DNA of 64,000 bases from Hymenobacter gelipurpurascens (lineage in GTDB: Bacteria > Bacteroidota > Bacteroidia > Cytophagales > Hymenobacteraceae), in NCBI RefSeq assembly GCF_900187375.1, contig NZ_FYEW01000001.1, forward strand, positions 1,612,001 to 1,676,000, given 5' to 3'. Below, piece after piece: positions 43,243 to 52,329 of the stretch. The position numbers were made by a program, and so were the translations under genes. A model generated the notes under the pieces. It saw nothing but the letters and a program-made list of their open reading frames with translations, ran no database searches and had not been told where the DNA came from. Numbering within the stretch: the first letter of the stretch is position 1; each line of letters begins with the position of its first letter.

Positions 43243-43264
43243 AATATATGTTAACCTTTTCGGC

Positions 43265-44488
43265 TTACAAGTGAGCGATGGTATCGGGGTTGCCGTCCGG
43301 ATCGTTCTTCACGGTGCCGCTGGTGGTGAAGTTCTTGCCGCGCATCAGCAGAACACCAGCCATGTGCGGAGTAGCCATGGAAGTGCCGCTGATGGTGTTG
43401 TAGCCACCGCCCATCCAGGTAGACTGAATGTTCACACCGGGCATGCAGTAATCAACCGGCGGGTTGCCGAAGTTGGAGAACGACGCCCAGGTATCGGTGT
43501 TGTTCATGGCCGAAATGGTGAAGATGTTAGCACCATTCACGCGAGCTGGCGAGTGGTTGTTGGCATCGTCCGTTTCGTTGCCGGCAGCCAGTGCGAAGAG
43601 CACACCACCAGCCGAAGCGCGCAGAACAGCGTCATCAAGAGCTTGCGAAACACCGCCACCGAGGCTCATGTTGGCCACATCACCGGCTTTGCCGTTGGCG
43701 CCTACATAGTCAACGCCAGCAATAACGCCGGAGTTGGAACCGCTGCCGCGCGAGTCGAGCACGCGAACTGCTACTACCGAAGCGTTGGCAGCTACACCTA
43801 CTACCCCAATAGAGTTGTTAATGGCCGCAATAGTGCCCGATACGTGGGTACCGTGGCCGTTGCCATCATTTGGCGAAGCATAGTTAGCACCGCTGGTCAG
43901 GAAAGACTTGCTGCGAGCTACGTCCACGTTCAGGTCAGGGTGCGTCAGGTCGATGCCGGTATCAATGATCCAGGCAGTTTTGCCGGTGCCGTCGCCAGTG
44001 CCTACACGGGCAATGCCGTAGGGTGTTACCTGGGCTGGCTGCGTGGTACCGCCACCACCGGCGGGCTTACCGAGAGAAATTACTTTATCAGCCTCTACGT
44101 AGGCCACCCGAGCATCTTCGCGCAGCGCCTTAGCCTCGGCAGCGCTCAATCGGGCCGAGAAACCTTTCAGGGCATGACCGTAGGCAAAGCCTAGTGCATC
44201 GGCACTAGCGCCACGGGCTTTCAGGATGCCTTGTCCTACTTCTTTAACCTTGGATACCTTCTGCGTATACGACTCGTTTCCGCTCAGTTCAACTGCTCCA
44301 TCCTTCAGCACCACGATGTACTGACCGGGAATTACGTCTGCATCACTTTTAGCATCGCTGCTCTGCGCTACGCCAGCTTGGGAAGGTTGTACGGCATCTT
44401 CCGAGCAGGCGGTAAAGGTGGCACTAGCAGCAATTGCTGAGGCACTTAAAAGCCAAGCGAGACGGGCATTGCGTTGTTTCTTCTGCAT
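43265..44488 (-). CDS. Subtilisin-like (S8) serine protease lipoprotein
   Basis: A 407-aa protein starting at ATG 44488 ([20 protein letters not shown]); the lipobox is FTACSED. An inhibitor I9-type propeptide ([30 protein letters not shown]) precedes the catalytic domain. Triad: Asp in [15 protein letters not shown], His in [13 protein letters not shown], Ser in [15 protein letters not shown]; the oxyanion Asn is in [10 protein letters not shown]. The C-terminus ends shortly after the Ser helix ([13 protein letters not shown]). It is probably anchored outside the cell for nutrition. A TACTTTGC promoter-like sequence lies near 44620 on the minus strand. Confidence 0.92.
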   Translation of the reverse strand: MQKKQRNARLAWLLSASAIAASATFTACSEDAVQPSQAGVAQSSDAKSDADVIPGQYIVVLKDGAVELSGNESYTQKVSKVKEVGQGILKARGASADALGFAYGHALKGFSARLSAAEAKALREDARVAYVEADKVISLGKPAGGGGTTQPAQVTPYGIARVGTGDGTGKTAWIIDTGIDLTHPDLNVDVARSKSFLTSGANYASPNDGNGHGTHVSGTIAAINNSIGVVGVAANASVVAVRVLDSRGSGSNSGVIAGVDYVGANGKAGDVANMSLGGGVSQALDDAVLRASAGGVLFALAAGNETDDANNHSPARVNGANIFTISAMNNTDTWASFSNFGNPPVDYCMPGVNIQSTWMGGGYNTISGTSMATPHMAGVLLMRGKNFTTSGTVKNDPDGNPDTIAHL

Positions 44489-44893
44489 TCTACTGTGGTG
44501 AGAGGTGGAAAGAAAAAGTGGAAGTCGCTGTATGGAGCTTATTCTTCTTAGAAAGGAAAAACACAAGAAGCGTCAACTGCTTGCGAAGCTCTTCAACAGT
44601 TACATCTGCTGCTGCAAAGTATAAATTATGCCGAACTTTCGCTGTCATCAATTACAAATATTACTCGTATAAGCTCGTCTTTATACACAATTGTTCAGTA
44701 AAAAAGCCTTTTGATTGATATTTACACTTGTTTTGAGATGTTTTAATAAAATTATGTTAATTCGTAAAATTATATGTTTTTATGAAATTCTCAACATAGA
44801 ATTATTCAGAACGATGACCGAAAAGTTATAAAATCTTTTGATTGCTGTTTGGGTAGTGCGAATCCTTCTACACCAGCAACCAAGTTATCCGCT
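44489..44893. other. AT-rich intergenic region upstream of rnpB and the subtilase gene
   Basis: About 400 nt, strongly AT-rich between about 44600 and 44850. It holds the divergent promoters of the subtilase gene (minus) and rnpB (plus). A small plus-strand ORF (44434-44718) is judged spurious. No other signal is recognised. Confidence 0.5.
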
Positions 44894-44901
44894 TACCTTT
44901 G
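44894..44901 (+). promoter_or_regulatory. rnpB promoter -7 element
   Basis: TACCTTTG (TANNTTTG) ends 6 nt before the inferred 5' end of RNase P RNA at 44907, a spacing that fits the known distance for this promoter class and supports other calls in this window. Confidence 0.7.
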
Positions 44902-44906
44902 CCTTT

Positions 44907-45305
44907 GTGATGGGTCGCCCCACCGCGGCGCTTTCGGGCGACGAGGAAAGTCCGGGCAACACAGAGCACCCTGCTTCCTAACGGGAAGGATTTGGAAGCG
45001 TAAAGCAACCCAAGACAGCCAGTGCCACAGAAAACTACCGCCTACGTCGCCTCCGGGTGGCCGGTAAGGGTGAAAAGGTGCGGTAAGAGCGCACCAGCGG
45101 CTGGGCAACCATGTCGGCTGGGTAAACCTCAGGGGTTGAAAGACCAAATAAGCTGGCACGTCGGCCTTTCGGGGCCGGCACCGGGTGGCTCGTCCGGCGC
45201 CAGCGGGTAGGTTGATGGAGCCTTTCCGCGAGGACTGGCCTAGATAAATGGTGGGGCCGCTTTTGCTTGCAGAGGCGGACAAAACCCGGCTTACAGACTC
45301 ATCAC
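44907..45305 (+). ncRNA. rnpB: RNase P RNA (bacterial type A)
   Basis: About 399 nt. Universally conserved pieces are seen in order: GAGGAAAGTCCGGGC (about 44941), ACAGAAAACTACCG (about 45027), GGTAAGGGTGAAAAGGTGCG (about 45063), a P-type element AAACCTCAGGGGTTGAAAG, ATAAATGG and ACAAAACCCGGCTTACAG near the 3' end. P1 is formed by 44907-44916 with 45296-45305 (one G-U). It cleaves the 5' leader of tRNA precursors with the RnpA protein. A predicted protein ORF beginning at 45267 overlaps its 3' end and cannot be the real start of the next gene. Terminator at 45315-45350. Confidence 0.97.
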
Positions 45306-45314
45306 CGCCATCAG

Positions 45315-45350
45315 ACGGCCGCTGCAACTTTGGGTGCGGCGGCCGTTTTT
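45315..45350 (+). terminator. rnpB terminator
   Basis: Arms 45315-45326 and 45335-45346 pair over 12 positions with one G-U, followed by a T run. It starts 9 nt after the RNA. Confidence 0.8.
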
Positions 45351-45389
45351 GTTGCCGCATGGTGTTACTTCGCGTACACGTTCTCCGCT

Positions 45390-48017
45390 ATGTATTCTTC
45401 CCTTTCTTATTCAGCCAAGAGTGGCCTAGGCCGTGTCTGGCTGATTTCGCTTCTCTTTCTAAGCCTAGGCCTGTCAAGCACCTCCGCTCAAACTTCCCCG
45501 CCAGCCAAGGCCGATGTATATATCGATGGCAAAGGCATTATGCGCTGGCAGGGCAGCAAGCAGGAAGTAGCTCTTTTTGGCGTGAACTACACTACGCCTT
45601 TCGCTTACTCCTATCGGGCTCATCAGAAGCTGGGGATAAACCCCGAGCAAGGTATTGCCCAGGATGTGTATCACCTGTCGCGGTTGGGCGTTGATGCGTT
45701 TCGGGTGCACGTGTGGGATGTGGAGGTGACAGACACGGTGGGCAACCTGCTCCAGAACGAGCACCTGCGCCTGCTGGATTACCTGATCCAGCAGTTGAAA
45801 GCGCGGCGCATTAAGATTATTCTCACGCCCATTGCGTACTGGGGCAACGGCTACCCCGAAAAGGATACGGCTCAAACGGGTTTCTCCAGTATCTACCCCA
45901 AAGGACAGGCCTACAACACGCCCCGAGCCGTGAAGGCCCAGGAAAACTACCTGACCCAGTTCCTCAACCACCGCAACCAGTATACCGGCCAGTTCAACCG
46001 CGAAGACCCCGACATTATTGCCTACGAGGTCTGCAATGAACCGCATTACCGCCAGCCCGAGGCCGAGGTAAGCGCCTTTATTCAGCGGATGGTGCAGGCC
46101 ATGCGGGCTACGGGCTATAAGAAGCCTATCTTCTATAATATTGCTGAAAGCCCTACGGTATCCAATGCCATCCTGAGCAGCCAGGTGCAGGGCTTCACGT
46201 TCCAATGGTATCCGTCGGCGCTGGTGGGTGGCCACACGCTGCGCGGCAACATGCTGCCGCTGGTAAACCAGTACCCCATTCCATACGCCAAAGACCCACG
46301 CTTCAGCAGCAAGCCCCGGATGGTGTATGAGTTTGAATCGGCAGATATTCTGCAGCCGGTGATGTATCCCCTGATGGCCCGCAGCTTCCGCAGTGCCGGC
46401 ATGCAATGGGCCACCCAGTTCGCCTACGACCCGCTGGCTATTGCCTTTGCCAACACCGAGTACCAGACGCATTACCTGAACCTGGCCTACACGCCGGCCA
46501 AAGCCGTGAGCCTGCTTATTGCGGGCAAGGTTTTCCGTCAGGTTAAACGCGGCCAGCCATTTGGCACCTACCCTACTGATTCCGTTTTCAACAATTTCCG
46601 GGTGAGCTACCGCGCCGGCGTGAGCGAGTTGAATGCGCCAGAAGAGTTTTACTACACCAGCTCTACCACTACGCAGCCGCGCAAGCCGGCCAGCCTGCGC
46701 CACGTGGCCGGTACAGGCTCGTCGCCGATAGTGGCCTACGAGGGCACGGGTGCTTATTTTCTCGACCGCCTGGCCACGGGTGTGTGGCGGCTGGAGGTGA
46801 TGCCCGACGCCCTGCAGGTGCGCGACCCATTTGCCACAACCTCGCTCAAGCAAGTCGTGACCCGCATTGCCTGGAACACGCAACCCATCCGCATGAGCTT
46901 ACCTGGCCTAGGCCAGGATTTTACCGTGCGCGGCCTTAACACAGGCAACACCTTCCAGGGGCAGGCCACCAACGGCACTGTGCGCTTGCAGCCGGGCGTA
47001 TATGTAGTGGCGGCGCGGGGCAAAAACACATCGGCCTTCACGCCAAGCATGGCAATGGGGGCTATTAAGCTGGGGGAATACGTTGCGCCGCCTGCTACCA
47101 ATTTGCCCACGCAGATACTGCATACCGCACCATTTCAAATTGCCGCTGGCCAGCCTGCCACGCTCCAGGCCACTGTAGCCGGCGCTGACGCTACTGACTC
47201 CATATTCCTGGTAGCACAGCACTACTATGGCCGCACCCGTACCCTCCCGATGCGCCGCCTCACACTCACGACTGCCGAATCTACCGTGCCGGCCGACCTG
47301 CTGTACCCCGGTTTGCTCCGCTACTGGATGGTAGTGAAGCACAACAACAAGAACACCACCTTCCCCGGTGCCCACCCCGGCAGCCCCCGCGACTGGGATT
47401 ACGCTCCGCGGGAGTACTGGGAAGCCTCTATCGTTGCGCCCGGCACGGCATTGCCACTGTATATAGCTAGCCAAGATCAGCAACGAACGGAAACTGGTGG
47501 AATCAATGGCGCTGGCTGGTCGGATTATGTGACGACCGGCAACGGTCAGTTGTCCTTACGCCTGCTGCAGAGCCCGCCGCCTTCCAGCCCCATTCCGTTC
47601 TCTGATGCAGCCGCACCAGTGGCGTTTCTGCGCGCTTACTTCGGCGACCGGCTGGCCTCACGCGCTGCTGATGCCGGCACATTCCAGGAATTAGTGATTC
47701 GTGGCCGCCGTGGCGCCGGAGCTGGCAGCGTCCGCTTGGTGCTCACAACCCGCGACGCAGTGGCCTACGTGGCCGATGTGGAGCTACCCGCCGACATGCA
47801 GGAAGTGAGAGTTCCACTTACGGCGTTCCGCCTTGGTGCGCAGGCCTTGCTGCCGCGCCCGTATCCGAGCTTCTTGCCGCTTACGTTCCAGACCAACGGC
47901 CCCGCTACCCTGCCACTGGCTCAGGCCGAAGTACTGCAGGTGCTCCTTGGCCCGGCCGCCACGCCTGCTACCGAAGCCCGCCCTTTCCTCGACATCGAAT
48001 CGATATACCTGCGCTAA
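45390..48017 (+). CDS. Secreted GH5-like (clan GH-A) glycoside hydrolase
   Basis: An 875-aa protein. The ATG at 45390 (MYSSLSYSAKSGLGRVWLIS) gives a signal peptide ending about SSTSAQ; starts further upstream lie in rnpB. The barrel spans residues about 40-400: FGVNYTTPFAYSYRA, VDAFRVHVWDVE, acid/base Glu in AYEVCNEPHYR and the probable nucleophile Glu in MVYEFESADI. The C-terminal 350 residues are beta-rich accessory domains without recognised identity. Substrate may be a beta-glycan. The stop overlaps the ATG of the GH2 gene, indicating coupled expression. Confidence 0.85.
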   Translation: MYSSLSYSAKSGLGRVWLISLLFLSLGLSSTSAQTSPPAKADVYIDGKGIMRWQGSKQEVALFGVNYTTPFAYSYRAHQKLGINPEQGIAQDVYHLSRLGVDAFRVHVWDVEVTDTVGNLLQNEHLRLLDYLIQQLKARRIKIILTPIAYWGNGYPEKDTAQTGFSSIYPKGQAYNTPRAVKAQENYLTQFLNHRNQYTGQFNREDPDIIAYEVCNEPHYRQPEAEVSAFIQRMVQAMRATGYKKPIFYNIAESPTVSNAILSSQVQGFTFQWYPSALVGGHTLRGNMLPLVNQYPIPYAKDPRFSSKPRMVYEFESADILQPVMYPLMARSFRSAGMQWATQFAYDPLAIAFANTEYQTHYLNLAYTPAKAVSLLIAGKVFRQVKRGQPFGTYPTDSVFNNFRVSYRAGVSELNAPEEFYYTSSTTTQPRKPASLRHVAGTGSSPIVAYEGTGAYFLDRLATGVWRLEVMPDALQVRDPFATTSLKQVVTRIAWNTQPIRMSLPGLGQDFTVRGLNTGNTFQGQATNGTVRLQPGVYVVAARGKNTSAFTPSMAMGAIKLGEYVAPPATNLPTQILHTAPFQIAAGQPATLQATVAGADATDSIFLVAQHYYGRTRTLPMRRLTLTTAESTVPADLLYPGLLRYWMVVKHNNKNTTFPGAHPGSPRDWDYAPREYWEASIVAPGTALPLYIASQDQQRTETGGINGAGWSDYVTTGNGQLSLRLLQSPPPSSPIPFSDAAAPVAFLRAYFGDRLASRAADAGTFQELVIRGRRGAGAGSVRLVLTTRDAVAYVADVELPADMQEVRVPLTAFRLGAQALLPRPYPSFLPLTFQTNGPATLPLAQAEVLQVLLGPAATPATEARPFLDIESIYLR

Positions 48018-50443
48018 TGCTGTTCCGCTGCCTCTCATCCCAAGCCCAACTGCTGACACTGGCTGCCTTCCTAGGCCTGTCGGCGTGCTCTCGCTCCAGC
48101 AGCCCTGCTACTTCCGGCACCGAAGTTTCTCCCCTCCAAAGCACCTTCAATACCGACTGGGAGTTTGTGCGCGATGTAGATACCACGATGGGGCCAAGCC
48201 TCTTTGTGCGGGCTGACAAATCGAAAAGCTGGGCAACAGTAATGCTCCCACACACGCCTCGCCTGGAACCCGTAGTAACGGCCGAGAAGCAGTGGCAGGG
48301 CATCAGCTTTTACCGGCGTTTCTTCCGGGTGTCGGCAGCGGATACCAGCCGCCGGGTGGCCATCCGTTTTGAGGGAGCCATGAACGAGGCCGACGTGTAC
48401 CTGAACGGACGCCGCCTGATGCGCCACCAGGGCGGCTACCTGCCCTTCACCGTCGAGCTTACGCCTTATCTGCAGGTGGACGCAGAAAACTGCTTGGTGG
48501 TGAAGCTTAACAATCAAGATAACCAGGCCATTCCGCCCGGTAAGCCTCTCAAAGACCTCGACTTTAATTATTACGGTGGCCTATACCGCCCCGTGCAGCT
48601 ATTGGTGCAAGACCCGCTGCGCATTACCGATGCTGTGGAGGCAGCTAGGCCTGCCGGAGGAGGCATTCTGCTGCATTATGAAAATGCAAGCGCGCAACAG
48701 GCGACACTCCACATCCAAACGGAAATCCGCAACGGCCACCGCACCGCTCGCCCGGCCAAGCTGCGCACCGTGGTGCTTGATGCGGACGGCAAAGAGGTGG
48801 CCAGCACTACCACCGATGCTCCGCTGCTCACGCCGGGTGGGGCTACCTCGGTTAAGCAAACCTTCTCGCTGGCTTCGCCCAAACTATGGTCGCCAAGCCA
48901 GCCCTACCTATATCGGGTGCAGGTGGCAGTGCTCGATGAGAAGGGCAACAGCGTGGATCAACAAGAACTGACGACGGGCGTACGTACCATCCGGTTCGCG
49001 CCCGATGGCTTTTATCTCAATGGACAGAAAACCCGTTTGCGCGGCACTAATCGGCACCAGGAGTACCCGTATTTGGGCTATGCGCTGTCGGATGAGATGC
49101 AGTACCGAGATGCCTGGAAGATTAAGGAGGCCGGTTTCAACTTCGTGCGTTGCTCGCACTATCCGCCTTCGCCGGCGTTCCTGCAGGCTTGCGATGCGCT
49201 AGGCCTCTTAGTAATGAACTCTATTCCGGGCTGGCAGTTTTTCGGCGATGCCGCGTTTCAGCGCAACAGTCTCCAAAACGTGCGCGACATGGTGCGCCGC
49301 GACCGGAACCATCCCAGCATTGTGATCTGGGAGGCGGCTCTCAACGAAACCGACATGAGCAAGCCGTTCATGGACCAGGCCCATCAGGCCGTACATGAGG
49401 AGCTGCCCTTCCCGACGGATGTATATACCTGCGGCTGGATGGATTATGCCTACGACGTATTCATTCCGGCCCGCCAGCATGCCAAAGCGCCCGACTATTG
49501 GCACAAATACAACAAGCAGAAGCCCATCCTGCTCTGCGAGTACGGCGACTGGGAATATTACGCGCAAAACGCGGGCTTCAACCAAACCGCCTACTCAGGC
49601 TTAAAGGAGTCGGAAAGGACGTCGCGGCAGTTGCGCGGGCAGGGCGAGCGGGCGTTGCAGCAACAGGCTCTCAACTTCCAGGAAGCCTATAACGACAATT
49701 TCGTGGGCCCTGCCATCGGCGACGCCAACTGGCTGATGTTCGACTACAAGCGCGGCTATGCGCCGGATATTGAGTCGTCGGGGGTGATGGATATATACCG
49801 GCTGCCCAAGTTTGCGTTCTACTTCTATCAGAGCCAATATGGCCCCGTGCCCGATGCTCTGGGCTTCGGCAAGCCGATGGTGTTTATTGCCAGCTACGCC
49901 CAGCCTACTTCCTCGCGGCAGGTGCGCGTGTACAGCAACTGCAGCGAGGTAGAACTGCAGCTGAATGGCCGCACACTGGCCCGCCAGCAACCCGATAAAG
50001 ACCGCTACTCTAATCATCTGGCGCATCCGTCGTTCACCTTCACCTTGCCCAAGTTTACGGCGGGCACCCTGAAAGCAGTGGCCTACCAAAACGGTAAAGC
50101 CGCCGCTGAATATACCCAGCGCACGCCCGGCCCGGCTCACCACATTCAGCTCACCTTTGATAAAAGTGGCCGCGAGCTAACCGCTGGCCGCCAAGATGCT
50201 GTGTTTGTGTACGCCACCGTGGTAGATGCCCAGGGCACGCCCGTTCCCGACGCTACCTCCGCTATCCAGTTTGCGGCTACCGGCAACGCCGAACTGCTCG
50301 GCGACAACCCTGTAAAAGCCGAAGCGGGCATTGCCACCACTCTTCTGCGGGCCGGTAGTACGCCTGGCGCCGTAAGTGTTACAGCCACCGCAAGTGGCCT
50401 ACCAGACGCGAAACTGGAGCTGCGAAGCGTTAAACCTCAGTAG
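48017..50443 (+). CDS. GH2-family glycoside hydrolase lipoprotein
   Basis: An 808-aa lipoprotein (lipobox LGLSACS near residue 23). Order: sugar-binding jelly roll (FNTDWEFVRDVD, WATVMLPHT, FEGAMNEADVYLNGRR), Ig-like domain, and TIM barrel (LRGTNRHQEYPYLGYALSDE). Acid/base Glu is in WEAALNETD and the nucleophile probably in LLCEYGDWEYY. Two C-terminal Ig-like domains end the protein. GH2 includes beta-galactosidase, mannosidase and glucuronidase; the precise activity is unresolved. It overlaps the GH5-like gene by one base (TAATG), so the pair likely degrades one polysaccharide in series. Confidence 0.88.
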   Translation: MLFRCLSSQAQLLTLAAFLGLSACSRSSSPATSGTEVSPLQSTFNTDWEFVRDVDTTMGPSLFVRADKSKSWATVMLPHTPRLEPVVTAEKQWQGISFYRRFFRVSAADTSRRVAIRFEGAMNEADVYLNGRRLMRHQGGYLPFTVELTPYLQVDAENCLVVKLNNQDNQAIPPGKPLKDLDFNYYGGLYRPVQLLVQDPLRITDAVEAARPAGGGILLHYENASAQQATLHIQTEIRNGHRTARPAKLRTVVLDADGKEVASTTTDAPLLTPGGATSVKQTFSLASPKLWSPSQPYLYRVQVAVLDEKGNSVDQQELTTGVRTIRFAPDGFYLNGQKTRLRGTNRHQEYPYLGYALSDEMQYRDAWKIKEAGFNFVRCSHYPPSPAFLQACDALGLLVMNSIPGWQFFGDAAFQRNSLQNVRDMVRRDRNHPSIVIWEAALNETDMSKPFMDQAHQAVHEELPFPTDVYTCGWMDYAYDVFIPARQHAKAPDYWHKYNKQKPILLCEYGDWEYYAQNAGFNQTAYSGLKESERTSRQLRGQGERALQQQALNFQEAYNDNFVGPAIGDANWLMFDYKRGYAPDIESSGVMDIYRLPKFAFYFYQSQYGPVPDALGFGKPMVFIASYAQPTSSRQVRVYSNCSEVELQLNGRTLARQQPDKDRYSNHLAHPSFTFTLPKFTAGTLKAVAYQNGKAAAEYTQRTPGPAHHIQLTFDKSGRELTAGRQDAVFVYATVVDAQGTPVPDATSAIQFAATGNAELLGDNPVKAEAGIATTLLRAGSTPGAVSVTATASGLPDAKLELRSVKPQ

Positions 50444-50585
50444 GAAGTTACCGTCAAACCCGTTCATCATCAACTGCCAGCTACTAACGCTGTAGGCCAC
50501 AGCGAAAGAGGTTTTCCGATTTGGATATATCCTTTTGCCAGGCGCTTTTCGTTACTTTGGTTTCCTCCATTCGCCTTTCCAACCT

Positions 50586-51743
50586 ATGCCCCGCATTTTA
50601 ATTATTGACGACGAAAAGGCCATCCGCAATACGCTGAAGGAAATTCTCGAATACGAAAACTACCAGGTAGACCAGGCGGAAGACGGTCCGACTGGCCTAG
50701 ACATGCTCATCCGCGATAAATACGACGTGGTCCTCTGTGACATCAAGATGCCCAAGATGGATGGCATTGAGGTGCTGGAGCGGGCTCGTATTGTGGCTCC
50801 TGATGCGGCTTTCATCATGGTATCAGCGCACGGCAACGTGGAAATGGCAGTGGAAGCCACCAAGAAAGGCGCCTACGATTTCCTCCAGAAGCCACCAGAC
50901 CTGAACCGCCTCCTCGTGACGGTGCGCAACGCCCTCGACCGCACTAAGTTGGTAACGGAAACCAAGACGCTGAAAAAGAAGATTGCCAAAAGCTCCGAGA
51001 TGGTCGGTAATTCTGCCGCCCTCGGTGCTGTGCGCAAAGCCATTGAGAAGGTGGCCCCAACGGATGCCCGTGTGCTCATTACGGGCCCCAACGGTGCCGG
51101 CAAGGAAATGGTAGCGCGCCAGCTCCATGAGCTCAGCAACCGCAACAACGGCCCTATCATTGAGGTAAACTGCGCGGCCATTCCCTCAGAGCTGATTGAA
51201 TCGGAGCTGTTCGGACACGAGAAAGGCTCGTTTACTTCGGCTGTGAAGCAGCGCATCGGCAAGTTTGAGCAAGCCGATGGCGGTACGCTTTTCCTGGATG
51301 AAATCGGCGACATGAGCCTTTCGGCGCAGGCCAAAGTGCTGCGGGCCCTGCAGGAAAACAAGATTACCCGTGTGGGCGGCGAAAAGGAAATTTCGGTGAA
51401 TGTGCGCGTGCTGGCCGCCACCAACAAGGACCTAATGCAGGAAATTGCGGACAAAAACTTCCGCGAAGACCTTTACCACCGCCTCTCGGTTATCCTTATC
51501 CAGGTGCCGGCCCTCAACGACCGCCGCGAAGATATTCCGGCCCTGATTGAGAAGTTCTTGCAGGACATTGCCAACGACTATGGCAACAAGCCCAAAAGCA
51601 TCGATGCCGCCGCCCTCAAGTACCTGCAGAGCCTCGACTGGCGCGGCAACATCCGGGAACTGCGCAACGTGGTAGAGCGCCTAGTGATTATGAGCGACGC
51701 CACCATCACAGAATCCGACGCTAAAGCATTTGCCGGCAAATAG
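50586..51743 (+). CDS. Sigma-54-type AAA+ response regulator without DNA-binding tail
   Basis: A 385-aa protein from ATG 50586 (MPRILIIDDEKAIRN). Receiver: phospho-Asp 52 in LCDIKMPKMDG. AAA+ domain from about residue 145: Walker A GPNGAGKE, Walker B TLFLDEIGD, and a sensor/arginine finger region (NFREDLYHRLSVILIQV). The loop that normally reads GAFTGA is GSFTSA here, and the protein ends after the AAA+ lid (DAKAFAGK) with no FIS-type HTH. It may therefore not be a standard sigma-54 activator. Similar proteins occur in other Bacteroidota. No kinase gene is adjacent. Confidence 0.88.
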   Translation: MPRILIIDDEKAIRNTLKEILEYENYQVDQAEDGPTGLDMLIRDKYDVVLCDIKMPKMDGIEVLERARIVAPDAAFIMVSAHGNVEMAVEATKKGAYDFLQKPPDLNRLLVTVRNALDRTKLVTETKTLKKKIAKSSEMVGNSAALGAVRKAIEKVAPTDARVLITGPNGAGKEMVARQLHELSNRNNGPIIEVNCAAIPSELIESELFGHEKGSFTSAVKQRIGKFEQADGGTLFLDEIGDMSLSAQAKVLRALQENKITRVGGEKEISVNVRVLAATNKDLMQEIADKNFREDLYHRLSVILIQVPALNDRREDIPALIEKFLQDIANDYGNKPKSIDAAALKYLQSLDWRGNIRELRNVVERLVIMSDATITESDAKAFAGK

Positions 51744-51832
51744 GCCTAGGCCTGTTATTGACAGCTGGCAACATATAACAGCTGGCCGATCAACAGATAT
51801 AGTTTATAGCTATATTGTTGATTGGTCAACTG

Positions 51833-52264
51833 CTACTTTTTATAACACAGTAGTTTTAGTCTATTTTCATCTTTTTCTATTGAGAACTGACCAACGCTTT
51901 CCAACAAGGCTTCTATTTGTTCTAGGTAATGTTCACCGTACTTATTTGAGGCAGTTTTTGGAAAAACAAGATATTCTACCTCTTTAAAAAGTAACCATCC
52001 TCCGATCGAGTTGCACCCTTCAAATCCATTTTGCCAGTAATCGAATCCATATTCTGTATCCATAACAAGATATAATTCGCCAATATGGTCTTGCTGCACT
52101 TTCTTAAACTCTATTTTTAGAATCTTATCAGCATTTTCTACAAGCTTATTGATAAGCCGAATCCATTTAGAGTTAGACATTAGTGGCTGAGAGAAATCAG
52201 AAATAGCTTTCTCCATCTCCCGCTCTTTCTGCGCATCGAACCTCATAGCTTTATGTGTTCTCAT
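51833..52264 (-). CDS. Low-GC hypothetical protein (immunity-like)
   Basis: A 143-aa soluble protein (ATG at 52264; alternative at the internal Met of KAMRFD). It is rich in Lys, Glu and Asn with AT-rich codons, unlike all neighbours. Internal features are MSNSKWIRLINKLVEN, MDTEYGFDYWQNGFEGCNS and WLLFKEVEYLVFPK. This layout (MSNxKW near a start, later W/E-rich) reminds me of small immunity-type families such as DUF6678, but I cannot confirm it. No toxin gene is visible beside it. Gene status is likely but function unknown. Confidence 0.55.
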   Translation of the reverse strand: MRTHKAMRFDAQKEREMEKAISDFSQPLMSNSKWIRLINKLVENADKILKIEFKKVQQDHIGELYLVMDTEYGFDYWQNGFEGCNSIGGWLLFKEVEYLVFPKTASNKYGEHYLEQIEALLESVGQFSIEKDENRLKLLCYKK

Positions 52265-52329
52265 ATATTCAATACTAGCACTTATAAAAGTTTATTTCGT
52301 GCAGCAATTTGCTGCAAAATCTTGTTTGG

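Noticed and set aside
44434..44718. A 94-codon ORF upstream of rnpB
   Set aside because: Overlaps the subtilase 5' end and an AT-rich promoter region; no domain or good start.
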